Shown here: positions 17,797-29,015 of the stretch, one piece after another
How positions within the stretch are numbered: the first letter of the stretch is position 1
Layout: every line of letters starts with the position of its first letter
Origin: Clostridia bacterium
Lineage (GTDB): Bacteria; Bacillota; Clostridia; Christensenellales; Aristaeellaceae
DNA: 64,000 nt
NCBI GenBank assembly: GCA_017463245.1
Contig: JAFTPN010000082.1
Location: 32,012 to 96,011, forward strand
Direction: 5' to 3'
The notes under the pieces: generated by a model
What the model saw: only the letters and a program-made list of their open reading frames with translations
What the model was told of the DNA's origin: nothing
Databases searched by the model: none
Program-made: the position numbers and the translations under genes

Positions 17797-19509
17797 TTAT
17801 TCAGCCTTGGGTTCCTCGACCTTCTTCTTGCGGGAAGCACGGGGCTTCTTCACAGGAGCCTCGGCGGTCTCGGCAGGAGCTTCCTCGGCCTTGGCCTTCT
17901 TGGCACGGGTCTTCTTCACGGGAGCCTCGGCAGCCTCTTCCTTCACCTCAGCCTTCTTGGCGCGGGGCTTGCGGGCGGGCTTGGCTTCGGCTTCACCCTC
18001 GGCCTTCACCTTGCGGGTGCGGGGCTTCTTGGCGGGCTTGGGTTCCTCAGCAGGAACTTCCTCCTTCACCACGGAGGCGCACAGCTCCTCATACATGGCC
18101 AGGTACTTGCCAGCAGAGTTGGTCCAGCTGTAGTCGCCGGTCATGCCGCGCTGCTGCAGCTTCTGCCACACGTCCTTGCGGTCGTTGTAGAAGTCGATGG
18201 CGCGCTGGATGGTGTTGAGCATGTCGTGGGCATTGTAGTTGAAGAAGGAGAAGCCGTTGCCCTCGTCGGTGTACTCGTTGTAGGACAGCACGGTGTCGCG
18301 CAGGCCGCCGGTCTCGCGGACGATCGGCACGGTGCCGTAGCGCAGGGCGATCAGCTGGCTCAGGCCGCAGGGCTCGAACTGGCTGGGCATCAGGAACATA
18401 TCGCAGCCGGCGTAGATCTGGTGCGCCAGGGCGTGATCCATGGTGAAGCGGGCGGCAACCTTGCCCTTGTACTCACCCTCAGCCCAGGAGAACAGGTTCA
18501 CATAGCGGCTTTCGCCCATGCCCAGAACCACCAGCTGCACATTCTTCTGCATCAGGTCGCCCATGATGTAGTCCACCAGGTCCAGGCCCTTCTGGTTGCT
18601 CAGGCGGCCCACCATGCCGATGACGGGGATATCCGGGTTCACTTCCAGACCCAGCTTCTGCTGCAGGTCAGCCTTACAGGCGGCCTTGCCCTCCAGGGTC
18701 TCGAAGGTGTAGGTCTGAGCAATGCGGTTGTCGATGGCAGGATCATAGTCCACCATGTCGATGCCGTTCAGGATGCCATGCACGCTCTCCTTGCGGGCGC
18801 GGAGCAGGCCATCCAGACGCTCGCCGTAGTAGGCGGTCTGGATCTCCTCGGAGTAAGAGGGGCTCACGGTGGTGATCACATCAGCATACACCAGGGCAGC
18901 CTTCATGAAGTTGGCGCAGCCGTAGCACTCCAGCTTGTCATCCGTCCACAGGCTGTCGCCCAGACCCAGCACGTCCTGCACCTCACGGATGCCGAAGATG
19001 CCCTGGTACTGCAGGTTGTGAATGGTGTACATGGTCTTCATGTTGGCGAAGAAGGGCAGGTGCGCATACTGGATCTTCAGCAGCGCAGGGATCATGCCGC
19101 TCTGCCAGTCGTGGGCGTGGATCACATCGGGCTGGAAGTCCAGCATGGGCAGGGCGTTCAGCGCGCCGCGGCAGAAGAAGCCAAAGCGCTCGTACTCATC
19201 GCCGCCCAGACCATAAATATAGGGACGGCCAAAGTAGAACTTATTGTCCATGAAGTACCAGGTCACGCCGTCCTGCTGCAGCATTTCAATGCCGCAGTAC
19301 TGGCGGCGCCAGCCCAGCTGCACTTCAAAGTCGCACACATGGGTCATCTGCTGGGTATACTTCTCGGGAATGGAAGCATACAGGGGCAGGATGACGCGCA
19401 CGTCATGGCCCTGCTTGGCCAGCACGGGAGCCAGAGCGCCCACCACGTCAGCCAGGCCGCCGGTCTTTACAAAAGGTACGCATTCGCTTGCGGTAAAAAG
19501 AATCTTCAC
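17797..19509 (-). CDS. glgA: Glycogen synthase with a basic C-terminal tail
   Basis: A 570-residue GT5 enzyme that adds glucose from ADP-glucose to glycogen. The N-terminal ADP-glucose motif is KTGGLADVVGALAP, and the C-terminal GT-B part shows EPCGLSQLIALRYGT and ETGGL. Family enzymes end near residue 477, which here is MYEELC. A further 93 residues follow, made of Lys, Ala, Glu, Pro and Arg with four motifs of the KPRTRK/KPRAKK/KTRAKK/KPRASR type. The tail resembles a histone H1-like low-complexity region, and its base composition is like the rest of the gene. The GTG start at 19509 has AGGAGG 9 nt upstream. It is the last gene of the operon. Confidence 0.93.
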   Translation of the reverse strand: MKILFTASECVPFVKTGGLADVVGALAPVLAKQGHDVRVILPLYASIPEKYTQQMTHVCDFEVQLGWRRQYCGIEMLQQDGVTWYFMDNKFYFGRPYIYGLGGDEYERFGFFCRGALNALPMLDFQPDVIHAHDWQSGMIPALLKIQYAHLPFFANMKTMYTIHNLQYQGIFGIREVQDVLGLGDSLWTDDKLECYGCANFMKAALVYADVITTVSPSYSEEIQTAYYGERLDGLLRARKESVHGILNGIDMVDYDPAIDNRIAQTYTFETLEGKAACKADLQQKLGLEVNPDIPVIGMVGRLSNQKGLDLVDYIMGDLMQKNVQLVVLGMGESRYVNLFSWAEGEYKGKVAARFTMDHALAHQIYAGCDMFLMPSQFEPCGLSQLIALRYGTVPIVRETGGLRDTVLSYNEYTDEGNGFSFFNYNAHDMLNTIQRAIDFYNDRKDVWQKLQQRGMTGDYSWTNSAGKYLAMYEELCASVVKEEVPAEEPKPAKKPRTRKVKAEGEAEAKPARKPRAKKAEVKEEAAEAPVKKTRAKKAKAEEAPAETAEAPVKKPRASRKKKVEEPKAE

Positions 19510-19632
19510 AGTCAGTTGCCTCCTAAAGGTATTGCGGTGCGGGGTCTCCCCCGCAGCTGCGGCGCAGCATCATGAAAGGCCGCGCCAACGGCTCTTATCA
19601 TAACCGAATGGCGCGGCAATTGCAAGTATTTT

Positions 19633-20754
19633 TTAGATGACCACGTTCTTGGCGATCACAATGGGATACACAGCCGGGCCGATCAGGCGGGCATTGCGCT
19701 TGATGGTGGCCTGCTTATCCAGGATGCAGTTCTCGATGTAGGCGTCAGCCTGCACATAGCCGTCCTGCATGATGATGCAGTTCTTCACGTGGGCGCCGGG
19801 GGCGATATGCACGCCGCGGAACAGCACGCTGTTCTCCACCGTGCCTTCGATCACGCAGCCGTCGGCCACCAGGGAGTTCACCACATTGGCGCTCTCGGTG
19901 TAGCGGGCGGGCATTTCGTCGCGCACCTTGGTGAATACGGGCAGAGCGGGGTGGAACAGCTCGCGGCGCTTGGCAGCGTCCAGCACGTCCATGTTGAACT
20001 TGAAGTAGCTCTGCACGGAGTCCATGCGCCAGCAGGGACCCTTGTACTCATAGGCATTCACGCGAGCCTTGCCCTCGGCCACCAGGCGGATCAGCACGTC
20101 GCGGTTCATGTCGTGGTGGCCGTGAGCCACGCCCTTGTCCACCAGCTGGCGGAGCAGTTCGCGCTTCATCACCAGCACGTCCATGGAGGTGTTCTCGTAG
20201 CTGGGATGGGTGGGATCCACTTCCACGTCGGTCACGTTGCCGGTCTCGTCGATGGAAATGTAGCAGCCATACTCGTCGCGCTGCATGGAGGGATCCTTGG
20301 TGTACATCATGGTGATGTCAGCACCGGATTCCTGGTGGAAGCGCACCAGCTCGGCGATCTTGGCATTGTAGATGATGTTGGAGCCGCTCAGCACCAGGTA
20401 TTCCTGCTTGGAGCGGGTGAGGTAATTGGTGTTGGAGCGCAGGGCGTCCAGCATGCCGGAGTACACGCCCACGTTCTCGCGGGTCAGGAAGGGAGGCAGC
20501 ACATACATGCCGTCGTTCTTGCCGTGGAGGTCCCATTCCTTGCCGGAGCCCAGGTGATCCATCAGGGAGTGGTAGTTCTTCTGCATGATAACGCCCACGT
20601 TCTTCACGCCGCCGTTCACCATGGAGGAAACCAGGAAGTCGATCACGCGATAGCGGCCCAGCACAGGCAGAGCGGCGATGGCGCGGGTCATGGTCAATTC
20701 GCGCAGGCGGGCGTCGTTTTCACCGGTGTAGATTACACCCATAACGTTTTTCAT
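19633..20754 (-). CDS. glgD: Glucose-1-phosphate adenylyltransferase, GlgD subunit
   Basis: The 373-residue protein is the GlgD-type partner of ADP-glucose pyrophosphorylase in Gram-positive bacteria. The nucleotidyltransferase domain is recognisable (MGVIYTGENDARLRELT, RAIAALPVLGRYRVIDF), followed by a left-handed beta-helix with isoleucine-rich turns. The usual GxG-xR nucleotide-binding loop of GlgC is replaced (no AGGQGSRLG), as expected for the regulatory GlgD subunit. The start is the ATG at 20754, with AAAGGA 9 nt upstream; a TTG three codons earlier is less likely. It lies between glgC (33 nt) and glgA (123 nt). Confidence 0.92.
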   Translation of the reverse strand: MKNVMGVIYTGENDARLRELTMTRAIAALPVLGRYRVIDFLVSSMVNGGVKNVGVIMQKNYHSLMDHLGSGKEWDLHGKNDGMYVLPPFLTRENVGVYSGMLDALRSNTNYLTRSKQEYLVLSGSNIIYNAKIAELVRFHQESGADITMMYTKDPSMQRDEYGCYISIDETGNVTDVEVDPTHPSYENTSMDVLVMKRELLRQLVDKGVAHGHHDMNRDVLIRLVAEGKARVNAYEYKGPCWRMDSVQSYFKFNMDVLDAAKRRELFHPALPVFTKVRDEMPARYTESANVVNSLVADGCVIEGTVENSVLFRGVHIAPGAHVKNCIIMQDGYVQADAYIENCILDKQATIKRNARLIGPAVYPIVIAKNVVI

Positions 20755-20787
20755 GGAATTCAATCCTTTCGCTGCATGATGAAGGGG

Positions 20788-21972
20788 TTAATACTCGGTG
20801 TTCTCGTCCACCTGCACACCGGCGGCAACCTTCACGCCGGCAGGCACGGTGATACCGGTGCCGACCACGGCAATGTTGCCGGTCTCTTCGCCAACAAAAC
20901 TGCCCGCGCCCACAACGGCGTTTTCGGACACGATGGCACGACGGACGACCGCGCCACGCTTGATGACGGAACCGGGCATGATCACACTATCCTGCACGCA
21001 GGCGCCCTCTTCGATGGTGACGCCGGCGAAGATCACAGAGTGCTTCACATTGCCAAACACTTCGCAGCCTTCGGTCACCAGGCTGTCCTCGACCACAGCG
21101 CCCTTGGCGATGTAGTGGGGAGCCAGGCCGGGGTTGCGGGCGTAGATGCGCCACTTCTTGTCATGCAGATCCACGGGCATGGGGGTCTCCAGCAGATCCA
21201 TGTTGGCTTCCCACAGGGATTCGATGGTGCCAACGTCCTTCCAGTAGCCATCGAAGTTGTAGGCGCACATCACCTGCTTGTCGGCCAGCATGGTGGGGAT
21301 GATGTTCTTGCCGAAGTCGTTGGAGGACTTCTTGTCCGCCTCGTCGTCGGTCAGGTACTTGCGCAGCTTTTCCCAGGTGAAGATGTACACGCCCATGGAA
21401 GCCTTGTTGCTCTTGGGGTTCTTGGGCTTCTCTTCGAATTCGATGATGTTGTCCTCGGCATCGGTGTTCATGATGCCAAAGCGGCTGGCCTCCTCCCACG
21501 GCACAGGACGCACGGCGATGGTGGCATCGGCGCCATGGCGGATGTGGAAGTTCAGCATGGCGTTGTAGTCCATCTTGTAGATGTGGTCGCCAGAGAGGAT
21601 CAGCACGTAATCGGGGTTGTACTGCTCGATGAAGGCCATGTTCTGATAGATGGCGTTGGCGGTACCACGGTACCACTCGCCCACCTTGCCCTTCTGGTAG
21701 GGGGGCAGCACGAACACGCCGCCGTTGGACAGGTCAAGGTCCCAGGGCGCGCCGGAGCCGATGTAGGCGTTCAGTTCCAGGGGCTGATACTGGGTCAGAA
21801 CGCCCACGGTATCAATGCCGCTGTTGGTGCAGTTGCTCAGGGGGAAGTCGATGATGCGATACTTGCCGCCATAGGGCACAGCCGGCTTGGCGACGTTCTT
21901 GGTCAGGATGCCGAGACGGCTGCCCTGGCCGCCCGCCAGAAGCATGGCAATACAAGTCTTCTTTCTCATCAT
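20788..21972 (-). CDS. glgC: Glucose-1-phosphate adenylyltransferase, catalytic subunit
   Basis: A 394-residue ADP-glucose pyrophosphorylase, which makes ADP-glucose from ATP and glucose 1-phosphate and is the committed step of glycogen synthesis. Motifs seen are the nucleotide loop ([14 protein letters not shown]), [19 protein letters not shown], the sugar-phosphate site ([12 protein letters not shown]) and the C-terminal beta-helix. The ATG at 21972 is followed by a second ATG one codon on; AAGGAG lies 11-14 nt upstream. The protein is expected to pair with GlgD from the next gene. Confidence 0.95.
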   Translation of the reverse strand: MMRKKTCIAMLLAGGQGSRLGILTKNVAKPAVPYGGKYRIIDFPLSNCTNSGIDTVGVLTQYQPLELNAYIGSGAPWDLDLSNGGVFVLPPYQKGKVGEWYRGTANAIYQNMAFIEQYNPDYVLILSGDHIYKMDYNAMLNFHIRHGADATIAVRPVPWEEASRFGIMNTDAEDNIIEFEEKPKNPKSNKASMGVYIFTWEKLRKYLTDDEADKKSSNDFGKNIIPTMLADKQVMCAYNFDGYWKDVGTIESLWEANMDLLETPMPVDLHDKKWRIYARNPGLAPHYIAKGAVVEDSLVTEGCEVFGNVKHSVIFAGVTIEEGACVQDSVIMPGSVIKRGAVVRRAIVSENAVVGAGSFVGEETGNIAVVGTGITVPAGVKVAAGVQVDENTEY

Positions 21973-21999
21973 GGGGAAACACGCTCCTTACAATTGTTC

Positions 22000-22041
22000 C
22001 TTTTGCGGAAACCACCATGGGGTATCGGCCATCCGCAAAAG
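22000..22041 (-). other. Intercistronic hairpin between glgB and glgC
   Basis: A 10-bp perfect inverted repeat (22000-22009 with 22032-22041) has a 22-nt loop that can pair further. No T-tract follows. It may be an mRNA-stability or partial-attenuation element inside the operon. Confidence 0.5.
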
Positions 22042-22064
22042 CGAATAGCACAGTATGCAAAGGC

Positions 22065-24194
22065 TTATTCAGCCGTTTTGCCTTGGTTTTCGGTGACCTC
22101 GGTCACCTTTTTGCAGGTGCGGCGGACGGGCTTCTTCTCCCCTTCCGGCGCAGCCTCCTTGGGTTTGCGGGTACGCTTGGGCTTGTCAGGCGCAGGGGCA
22201 GCCTTGGGCTTCACCTTGTCGTACTTGAAGTACACGGTGGCCAGCGGCGGCACCACGATCTCGGCGCTGTACTGGAACTCGCCCTGGGGGATCTCCTCCA
22301 CCTTGATGGGCTTGGGGTTCCCCTTGCCGGAGCCCGCATAGGCCTGGCTGTCGGTGTTCATGATCTCGGTGATCTTGCCGCCCATGGGCAGACCCAGCCG
22401 ATACACGGGAATGTACTGGGGCGTGAAGTTGGTCACACACAGCACAGACTTGCCCTTCTTGTCCGTGCGGATAAAGGCCACCACGCTGTTGTTCTGGTCG
22501 TTGGCCTGGCTCCACTGGAAGCCGTCCCATCCGCCATCCACCTCGTACATGGCCGGGGTATTCTTGTAGAAGAAGTTCAATTCCCGCACGCACTTCTGCA
22601 GTTCGGGATGCTTCTCATAGAGCAGCAGGAACCAGTCCAGCTGGTCGTCGAAGCGCCACTCCATGAACTGGCCGAACTCCCCGCCCATGAACAATAGCTT
22701 CTTGCCCGGGTGCGCCATGGTGTAGCCATACAGGGCGCGCAGGCCTGCAAATTTCTGCCACAGGTCACCGGGCTGCTTGTCGATCATGGAGAGCTTGCCA
22801 TGCACCACCTCATCGTGGGAGAAGGGCAGGATAAAGTTCTCCGAGAAGGCGTAGAACAGCGAGAAGGTCAGCTTGTCGTGGTGCCACTTGCGGTCAATGG
22901 GATCGTTCTTGATGTAGGCCAGGGTGTCGTTCATCCAGCCCATGTTCCACTTGAAGGTGAAGCCCAGGCCGCCTTCCCAGGCAGGCCGGGTCACATTGGG
23001 GAAGTTATGGGATTCCTCCGCAATGGTCATCACGCCGGGGAAATCGTGGCGCACGGTGGCGTTCAGCTTCTGGAAGAAGGAGATGGCCTCCAGGTTTTCC
23101 CGCCCGCCAAACTGATTGGGCAGCCATTCCATGCCATCACGGCAGAAATCGTAATACAGCATGGAGCTCACAGCATCCACCCGCAGGCCGTCGGCATGGT
23201 ACCAGTCCAGCCAGAAGCAGGCGTTGCTCAGCAGGAAGGAGCGCACCTCGCCCCGGGCAAAGTCGAACAGGTAGGTGCCCCATTGGGGCATTTCGCCCCG
23301 GCGGGGATCGGGATGCTCAAAGCAGCAGGTGCCATCAAACCGCCCCAGGCCGAATGCATCCTTGGGGAAATGAGCAGGCACCCAGTCCAGGATCACGCCA
23401 ATGCCTGCCTGATGGCAGCGGTCGATCAGCGCCATCAGCGCCTGAGGTTCGCCATAGCGGGCTGTGGCAGCGTAGTAGCCGCTCACCTGATAGCCCCAGG
23501 ACATGTCCAGGGGATGCTCCATCACCGGCAGGAATTCCACATGGGTGTAGCCCATTTCCAGCACATAGGGGATCAGCTTGTCGCCGATCTCCTCATAGGT
23601 GAGCATACGCCCCTTGTCGTCCTTGCCCTCGCCCACCAGGCCGCCACCCTGCTTGGTGGAGCCTTCGCGCATCCAGGATCCCAGATGCACCTCATACACA
23701 TTCATGGGCGTGGTGAAAACGTCCTTATCCTGGCGGCGCTCCATCCATTGGGCGTCCTGCCAGCGGTAGCTTTCCAGGTCACACAGCACCGAGGCGGTGT
23801 TGGGGCGGTTCTGCATGGCAAAACCGAAGGGATCGGCCTTCTCACGCCATACGCCGTCAGCACCTTCGATCGCATATTTATAGGTTTTCAGCTTCTTCTC
23901 CGCATCCTCATAGTTATAACGCTCCGGATCAGATGCGGGGTCAAACATGGAGGCCGGAAGGCGAATCTCCCATATGCCGTCATACTGCTTGACCATCGGG
24001 CAAACGTTCTTGTCCCATCGGCAGAATTCGCCGATCAGCGAAACCTGCCTGGCGTTGGGCGCCCACACGGCAAAATGCCACATGGCCTGTCCATCCTGCT
24101 CCACCGTATGCGCGCCCAGCATTTCATAAGCGCGTCGGCTTTCTCCCTGGTGAAACCATTCCCGTACTTCCGCATTGGGCGCGACATAGCGCAT
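22065..24194 (-). CDS. glgB: 1,4-alpha-glucan branching enzyme with basic tail
   Basis: A 709-residue GH13 branching enzyme that makes the alpha-1,6 branches of glycogen. An N-terminal CBM48-type domain (FAVWAPNARQVSLIGEF) is followed by the GH13 barrel with its conserved regions (DWVPAHF, GLRVDAVSSMLYYDF with the nucleophile Asp, AEESHNFP with the acid/base Glu, PFSHDEVVHG). After the C-terminal beta domain comes a tail of about 48 residues rich in Lys, Arg and Pro, including KPKRTRK, that resembles the tail of GlgA. The ATG at 24194 has AGGTG 5 nt upstream; an in-frame ATG six codons earlier is less well placed. It is the first gene of the operon. Confidence 0.94.
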   Translation of the reverse strand: MRYVAPNAEVREWFHQGESRRAYEMLGAHTVEQDGQAMWHFAVWAPNARQVSLIGEFCRWDKNVCPMVKQYDGIWEIRLPASMFDPASDPERYNYEDAEKKLKTYKYAIEGADGVWREKADPFGFAMQNRPNTASVLCDLESYRWQDAQWMERRQDKDVFTTPMNVYEVHLGSWMREGSTKQGGGLVGEGKDDKGRMLTYEEIGDKLIPYVLEMGYTHVEFLPVMEHPLDMSWGYQVSGYYAATARYGEPQALMALIDRCHQAGIGVILDWVPAHFPKDAFGLGRFDGTCCFEHPDPRRGEMPQWGTYLFDFARGEVRSFLLSNACFWLDWYHADGLRVDAVSSMLYYDFCRDGMEWLPNQFGGRENLEAISFFQKLNATVRHDFPGVMTIAEESHNFPNVTRPAWEGGLGFTFKWNMGWMNDTLAYIKNDPIDRKWHHDKLTFSLFYAFSENFILPFSHDEVVHGKLSMIDKQPGDLWQKFAGLRALYGYTMAHPGKKLLFMGGEFGQFMEWRFDDQLDWFLLLYEKHPELQKCVRELNFFYKNTPAMYEVDGGWDGFQWSQANDQNNSVVAFIRTDKKGKSVLCVTNFTPQYIPVYRLGLPMGGKITEIMNTDSQAYAGSGKGNPKPIKVEEIPQGEFQYSAEIVVPPLATVYFKYDKVKPKAAPAPDKPKRTRKPKEAAPEGEKKPVRRTCKKVTEVTENQGKTAE

Positions 24195-24262
24195 GGCTGC
24201 ACCTGCTTTCAACTTTACTATTGCTTGACTGGCAAAATTCCGTCACATATTCCACATTTGTT

Positions 24263-24291
24263 ATTGTCCCACATTTATGCACTTTCGTCAA
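24263..24291 (-). promoter_or_regulatory. Likely promoter of the glgBCDA operon
   Basis: On the minus strand, TTGACG (24286-24291), a 17-nt spacer and GACAAT (24263-24268). The -10 is imperfect, so regulation by an activator is possible. Confidence 0.5.
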
Positions 24292-24451
24292 GGTATTAGA
24301 TGAAATTTGTCAAGATTCTTTCAAAAAGCAAAACATTTTTACAGCCATTTGCCGATGCATTTGGAAACATTTCCACCATATGGGACAAAAACATAATCAA
24401 AACCCGTCATGCATAGGCTCCTGCATCCCTCTTTGGAAAGGAGCCTTCGCC

Positions 24452-24631
24452 GTGAAGGACGCCTTCATCAACCGACTCTACGCCTTCGTGCTGCTTGCGG
24501 CGCTGCTATGGGTGCTGCTGGGTGCGCCGCTCCTCCCCGCAGAGTGGCAGGATGTCCCCCACCGCATCGCCCTCATGGTGCGGCAGCTGCCCGGCCGCAT
24601 GGCCACCCTGCTTGCCCATTGGCTTGCATGA
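24452..24631 (+). CDS. Small membrane protein of unknown function
   Basis: A 59-residue reading frame with a GTG start at 24452 and AAAGGAG 8 nt upstream. One clear membrane helix lies at about residues 10-29 (YAFVLLAALLWVLLGAPLL), followed by an amphipathic segment. It lies 43 nt upstream of the M23 peptidase gene on the same strand, so the two are probably co-expressed. I recognise no family. The good ribosome site and location support a real gene, but it is short. Confidence 0.5.
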   Translation: MKDAFINRLYAFVLLAALLWVLLGAPLLPAEWQDVPHRIALMVRQLPGRMATLLAHWLA

Positions 24632-24674
24632 AAACCGCGCCCGCTGGTCAACCTACCCTTCCGGGGGTGAAGGT

Positions 24675-25337
24675 ATGGCTTCCATCAAGTCAGCGTGGAG
24701 AGCATTTGCGGCGGGGTACACCCGCTTTGTGGAGCGGCAGGGCTTCCTGATCATTCTCATGGCCTGCATCGGCGTCATTGCCGGAACCGCCGCGTGGACG
24801 AACCAGGCGCAGCCGCCCCTTGTGCAGCCTACGCCGCCCGTGGGGGACGCCGCCTCCGTGGCGCAGCTCCAGCAGCAATCCCTGCGGGATGCCGCCACGC
24901 CCACGCCTGCCCCCACCGCCGTGCCCCAGGTGTTTCAGCCGCCGCTGGAGACCATCTCCGTGCTGCGCAACTTCGATGCCACCCGCATGGTACAGTCCGG
25001 CGTCACCGGGCTGTGGCAGCTCCACGATGCCCTCGACCTCCGCTGTGCTGCGGGCGACCCCGTCCGCGCCATGGCAGACGGTACCGTGACCGCCGCCAGC
25101 AGCAAGGGGCTGATGGGCGCCACCGTCACCATCGACCACGGCGAGGGCGTCACCGCCCAATATGCTGGTATGGCCATGCTCTCTGGTCTGCGGGAAGGTG
25201 ATCCCGTGGAGGCCGGGCAGACCATCGGCTTTGGCGGCAATACGGTGCTGGATGAAAGCGATCTGGAACCCCACCTGCATCTGCGTGTCACCCGCAACGG
25301 TGCAGCGGTGGATCCCCTCTCCCTTCTTCGTGATTAA
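24675..25337 (+). CDS. Membrane-anchored M23 (LytM-type) metallopeptidase
   Basis: A 220-residue protein with an N-terminal membrane anchor (about residues 22-41), a Pro/Ala/Gln-rich linker and a C-terminal M23 domain from about residue 92. The zinc site appears complete: HxxxD at 117-121 and HLH at 200-202. SpoIIQ of Bacillus, a related membrane M23 protein in engulfment, lacks part of this site, so an active endopeptidase that cuts peptide cross-links of peptidoglycan is expected, on the outer face of the membrane. A SpoIIQ-like role is possible by size and layout but is not shown. The ATG at 24675 follows a GGGGGTGAAGG ribosome site. It lies 18 nt before glmS. Confidence 0.8.
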   Translation: MASIKSAWRAFAAGYTRFVERQGFLIILMACIGVIAGTAAWTNQAQPPLVQPTPPVGDAASVAQLQQQSLRDAATPTPAPTAVPQVFQPPLETISVLRNFDATRMVQSGVTGLWQLHDALDLRCAAGDPVRAMADGTVTAASSKGLMGATVTIDHGEGVTAQYAGMAMLSGLREGDPVEAGQTIGFGGNTVLDESDLEPHLHLRVTRNGAAVDPLSLLRD

Positions 25338-25355
25338 GCCTGTGGAGGTGCAGCT

Positions 25356-27190
<1,835 letters not shown>

Positions 27191-27191
<1 letters not shown>

Positions 27192-27223
27192 GAGGGCTGC
27201 TGGTTCATCGCCAGCAGCCCTCT
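27191..27223. terminator. Bidirectional terminator, glmS / GH3
   Basis: A 13-bp perfect stem (27191-27203 with 27211-27223), loop of 7 nt, between two convergent genes whose stops lie within a few bases. Confidence 0.8.
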
Positions 27224-27229
27224 TCTGCC

Positions 27230-28996
27230 TTACAGCTTCGTGTCAAACAGGCCGCAGAAGCTGTCAATGGGATCCTTGCCCTTAAATGCCTCGGGGCCGC
27301 CCACCAGACCCTCCACTAGCGCGTCAAGGGTGCTGGGCTTGGCATCGTAGGCATTGATGTAGGTGCGCAGCTGGGGCGCATCCGCCAGCATGGTGGGCGC
27401 ATTCACGCTCACGCCCACCACGGGCAGCTCGTACACATACCACGGGATCTCGCCGCCGCCCTTGCTCATGCCGAAGGCGGGACGGCCGTTGGCTACGTCA
27501 AACAGGGTGATCACCAGATCCTGCTGGCTCTTGAAGTCCTCAATGGCGTTCTTGCCGGCGAAATACAGGTTCAGGCTGGGCTTTTCGCCCTTGGCAAGCT
27601 GCTCCTTGATCTTCTCCAGCGGGCTGACGTAGATGAAAGCATCAAAGCCCTTTTCGATCAGGCGATCCCGCAGCTCTTCCGCGGGCGTCTTGCGAGCACC
27701 AGCGCCGCCCATGGCCATCTGCACCAGGAAATCCATGGGGCCAGCCGCGCCCTTCACCGGCACGATCATGATGCGCTTGTACTTTTCAGGGGTCAGGGGC
27801 AGCACGCCCTCGTCCTTGTACTTCACCAGGGTCACAGCGTCGCGGCTGATGGCCTCGCTGGCAGCCTTGTATTCATCCTTGCCCAGCACGGGAGCTTCCG
27901 CAGGCACGATGTCTTCCTTGGCCTTCTTGTTCAGACCCATGTGCGCCTTCAGACCCAGGATGCGGCTCAGCGCCTCCACCATGCGCTCTTCGCTGATGAC
28001 GCCGGTCTTGTAGGCGTCCAGCATGGTGTTGAAATCCTCCTCGGGATCGTTGAAGAACAGGAACATATCGCAGCCAGCGTTGATGGAAGCGGGCAGCATT
28101 TCCTTGCGGGTCATGCGGTTGGTCATGCCCACCATGTGGGAGGCGTCGGTCACCACCATGCCATTGAAGCCCAGCTTGTCGCGCAAAAGACCGGTCATGA
28201 TCTCCGGGCAGAGGGTAGCGGGCATCATTTCATCATCGGTGATGCTGGGCTTCACCTCGCGCATATAAGTGGGCATCATGATGTGGCCGCCCATAATGGC
28301 GTCCAGGTCAGCGTCGATCAGAGTCTTGTACACCTTGCCGTAGGTGGCCATCCACTCTTCTTCGCCGAAGTAGTTCACATTGTTGGACAGGTGGGCATCG
28401 CGGAAGTCCTGGCCGTTGCCGGGGAAATGCTTGGCCGCGCAGGCATAGCCGGGAATGGTGTGGGCGCCCTCCAGGTAGGCCTTGCTCATGTCGGCCACCT
28501 GGTCAGCGTCGGTGCCGAAGGCGCGAGCCACCACCTCGGTGTTCTCCCAGTTGTAGTGGATGTCGCACACGGGGGCAAAGGCCATGTTGCAGCCGATGGA
28601 GGCAGCCTCCTCGTTGGACATGCGACCCAGGTCATGGGCATACTGGCGGTTGCCGGTGGCGCCGATCTTGATGCCGCTGGCAATGAAGGTGCCATCGGAG
28701 CAGGCGCCGTTGCCGCCGGTCTCGGTATTGCAGGCAATGATCACCGGCACCTTGGCATACTTCTGCAGGATGCGGTTCTGCATCTGCACGGCCGCGCCGG
28801 GCATATTGTTGTAGCGGCAGCCGCCCAGGTGATACTTCTCCATCAGTTCACGCAGATAGTTCTCGTCCACGCCCGCCGTGAGCTGGAAAAACAGCTGACC
28901 CACCTTTTCCTCGGCAGTCATACCGGCGATGGTGTCATTCACCCATTGGATATCTTCGTCAGACAGATAATAGGGCTTGGCCTTCAAATTCACCAT
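27230..28996 (-). CDS. Glycoside hydrolase family 3 protein (beta-N-acetylhexosaminidase type)
   Basis: A 588-residue GH3 enzyme with no signal peptide, so cytoplasmic. The N-terminal barrel contains KHFPGNGQDFRDAH near residue 187, matching the NagZ-type loop in which an Asp-His pair serves as acid/base, and VVTDASHM with the nucleophile Asp284. A C-terminal alpha/beta domain follows. NagZ-type enzymes release N-acetylglucosamine during wall recycling or use chitin-type sugars; the KHFPGHG motif of classical NagZ reads KHFPGNG here. The start at 28996 has AGGAG 9 nt upstream; an ATG two codons earlier is too close to that site. It follows the HAD gene by 19 nt. Confidence 0.85.
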   Translation of the reverse strand: MVNLKAKPYYLSDEDIQWVNDTIAGMTAEEKVGQLFFQLTAGVDENYLRELMEKYHLGGCRYNNMPGAAVQMQNRILQKYAKVPVIIACNTETGGNGACSDGTFIASGIKIGATGNRQYAHDLGRMSNEEAASIGCNMAFAPVCDIHYNWENTEVVARAFGTDADQVADMSKAYLEGAHTIPGYACAAKHFPGNGQDFRDAHLSNNVNYFGEEEWMATYGKVYKTLIDADLDAIMGGHIMMPTYMREVKPSITDDEMMPATLCPEIMTGLLRDKLGFNGMVVTDASHMVGMTNRMTRKEMLPASINAGCDMFLFFNDPEEDFNTMLDAYKTGVISEERMVEALSRILGLKAHMGLNKKAKEDIVPAEAPVLGKDEYKAASEAISRDAVTLVKYKDEGVLPLTPEKYKRIMIVPVKGAAGPMDFLVQMAMGGAGARKTPAEELRDRLIEKGFDAFIYVSPLEKIKEQLAKGEKPSLNLYFAGKNAIEDFKSQQDLVITLFDVANGRPAFGMSKGGGEIPWYVYELPVVGVSVNAPTMLADAPQLRTYINAYDAKPSTLDALVEGLVGGPEAFKGKDPIDSFCGLFDTKL

Positions 28997-29015
28997 AATC
29001 ATCTTCTCCTTTCTA

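Noticed and set aside
25338-25355. glmS ribozyme
   Set aside because: The gap before glmS is only 18 nt, and no matching core was seen further upstream.
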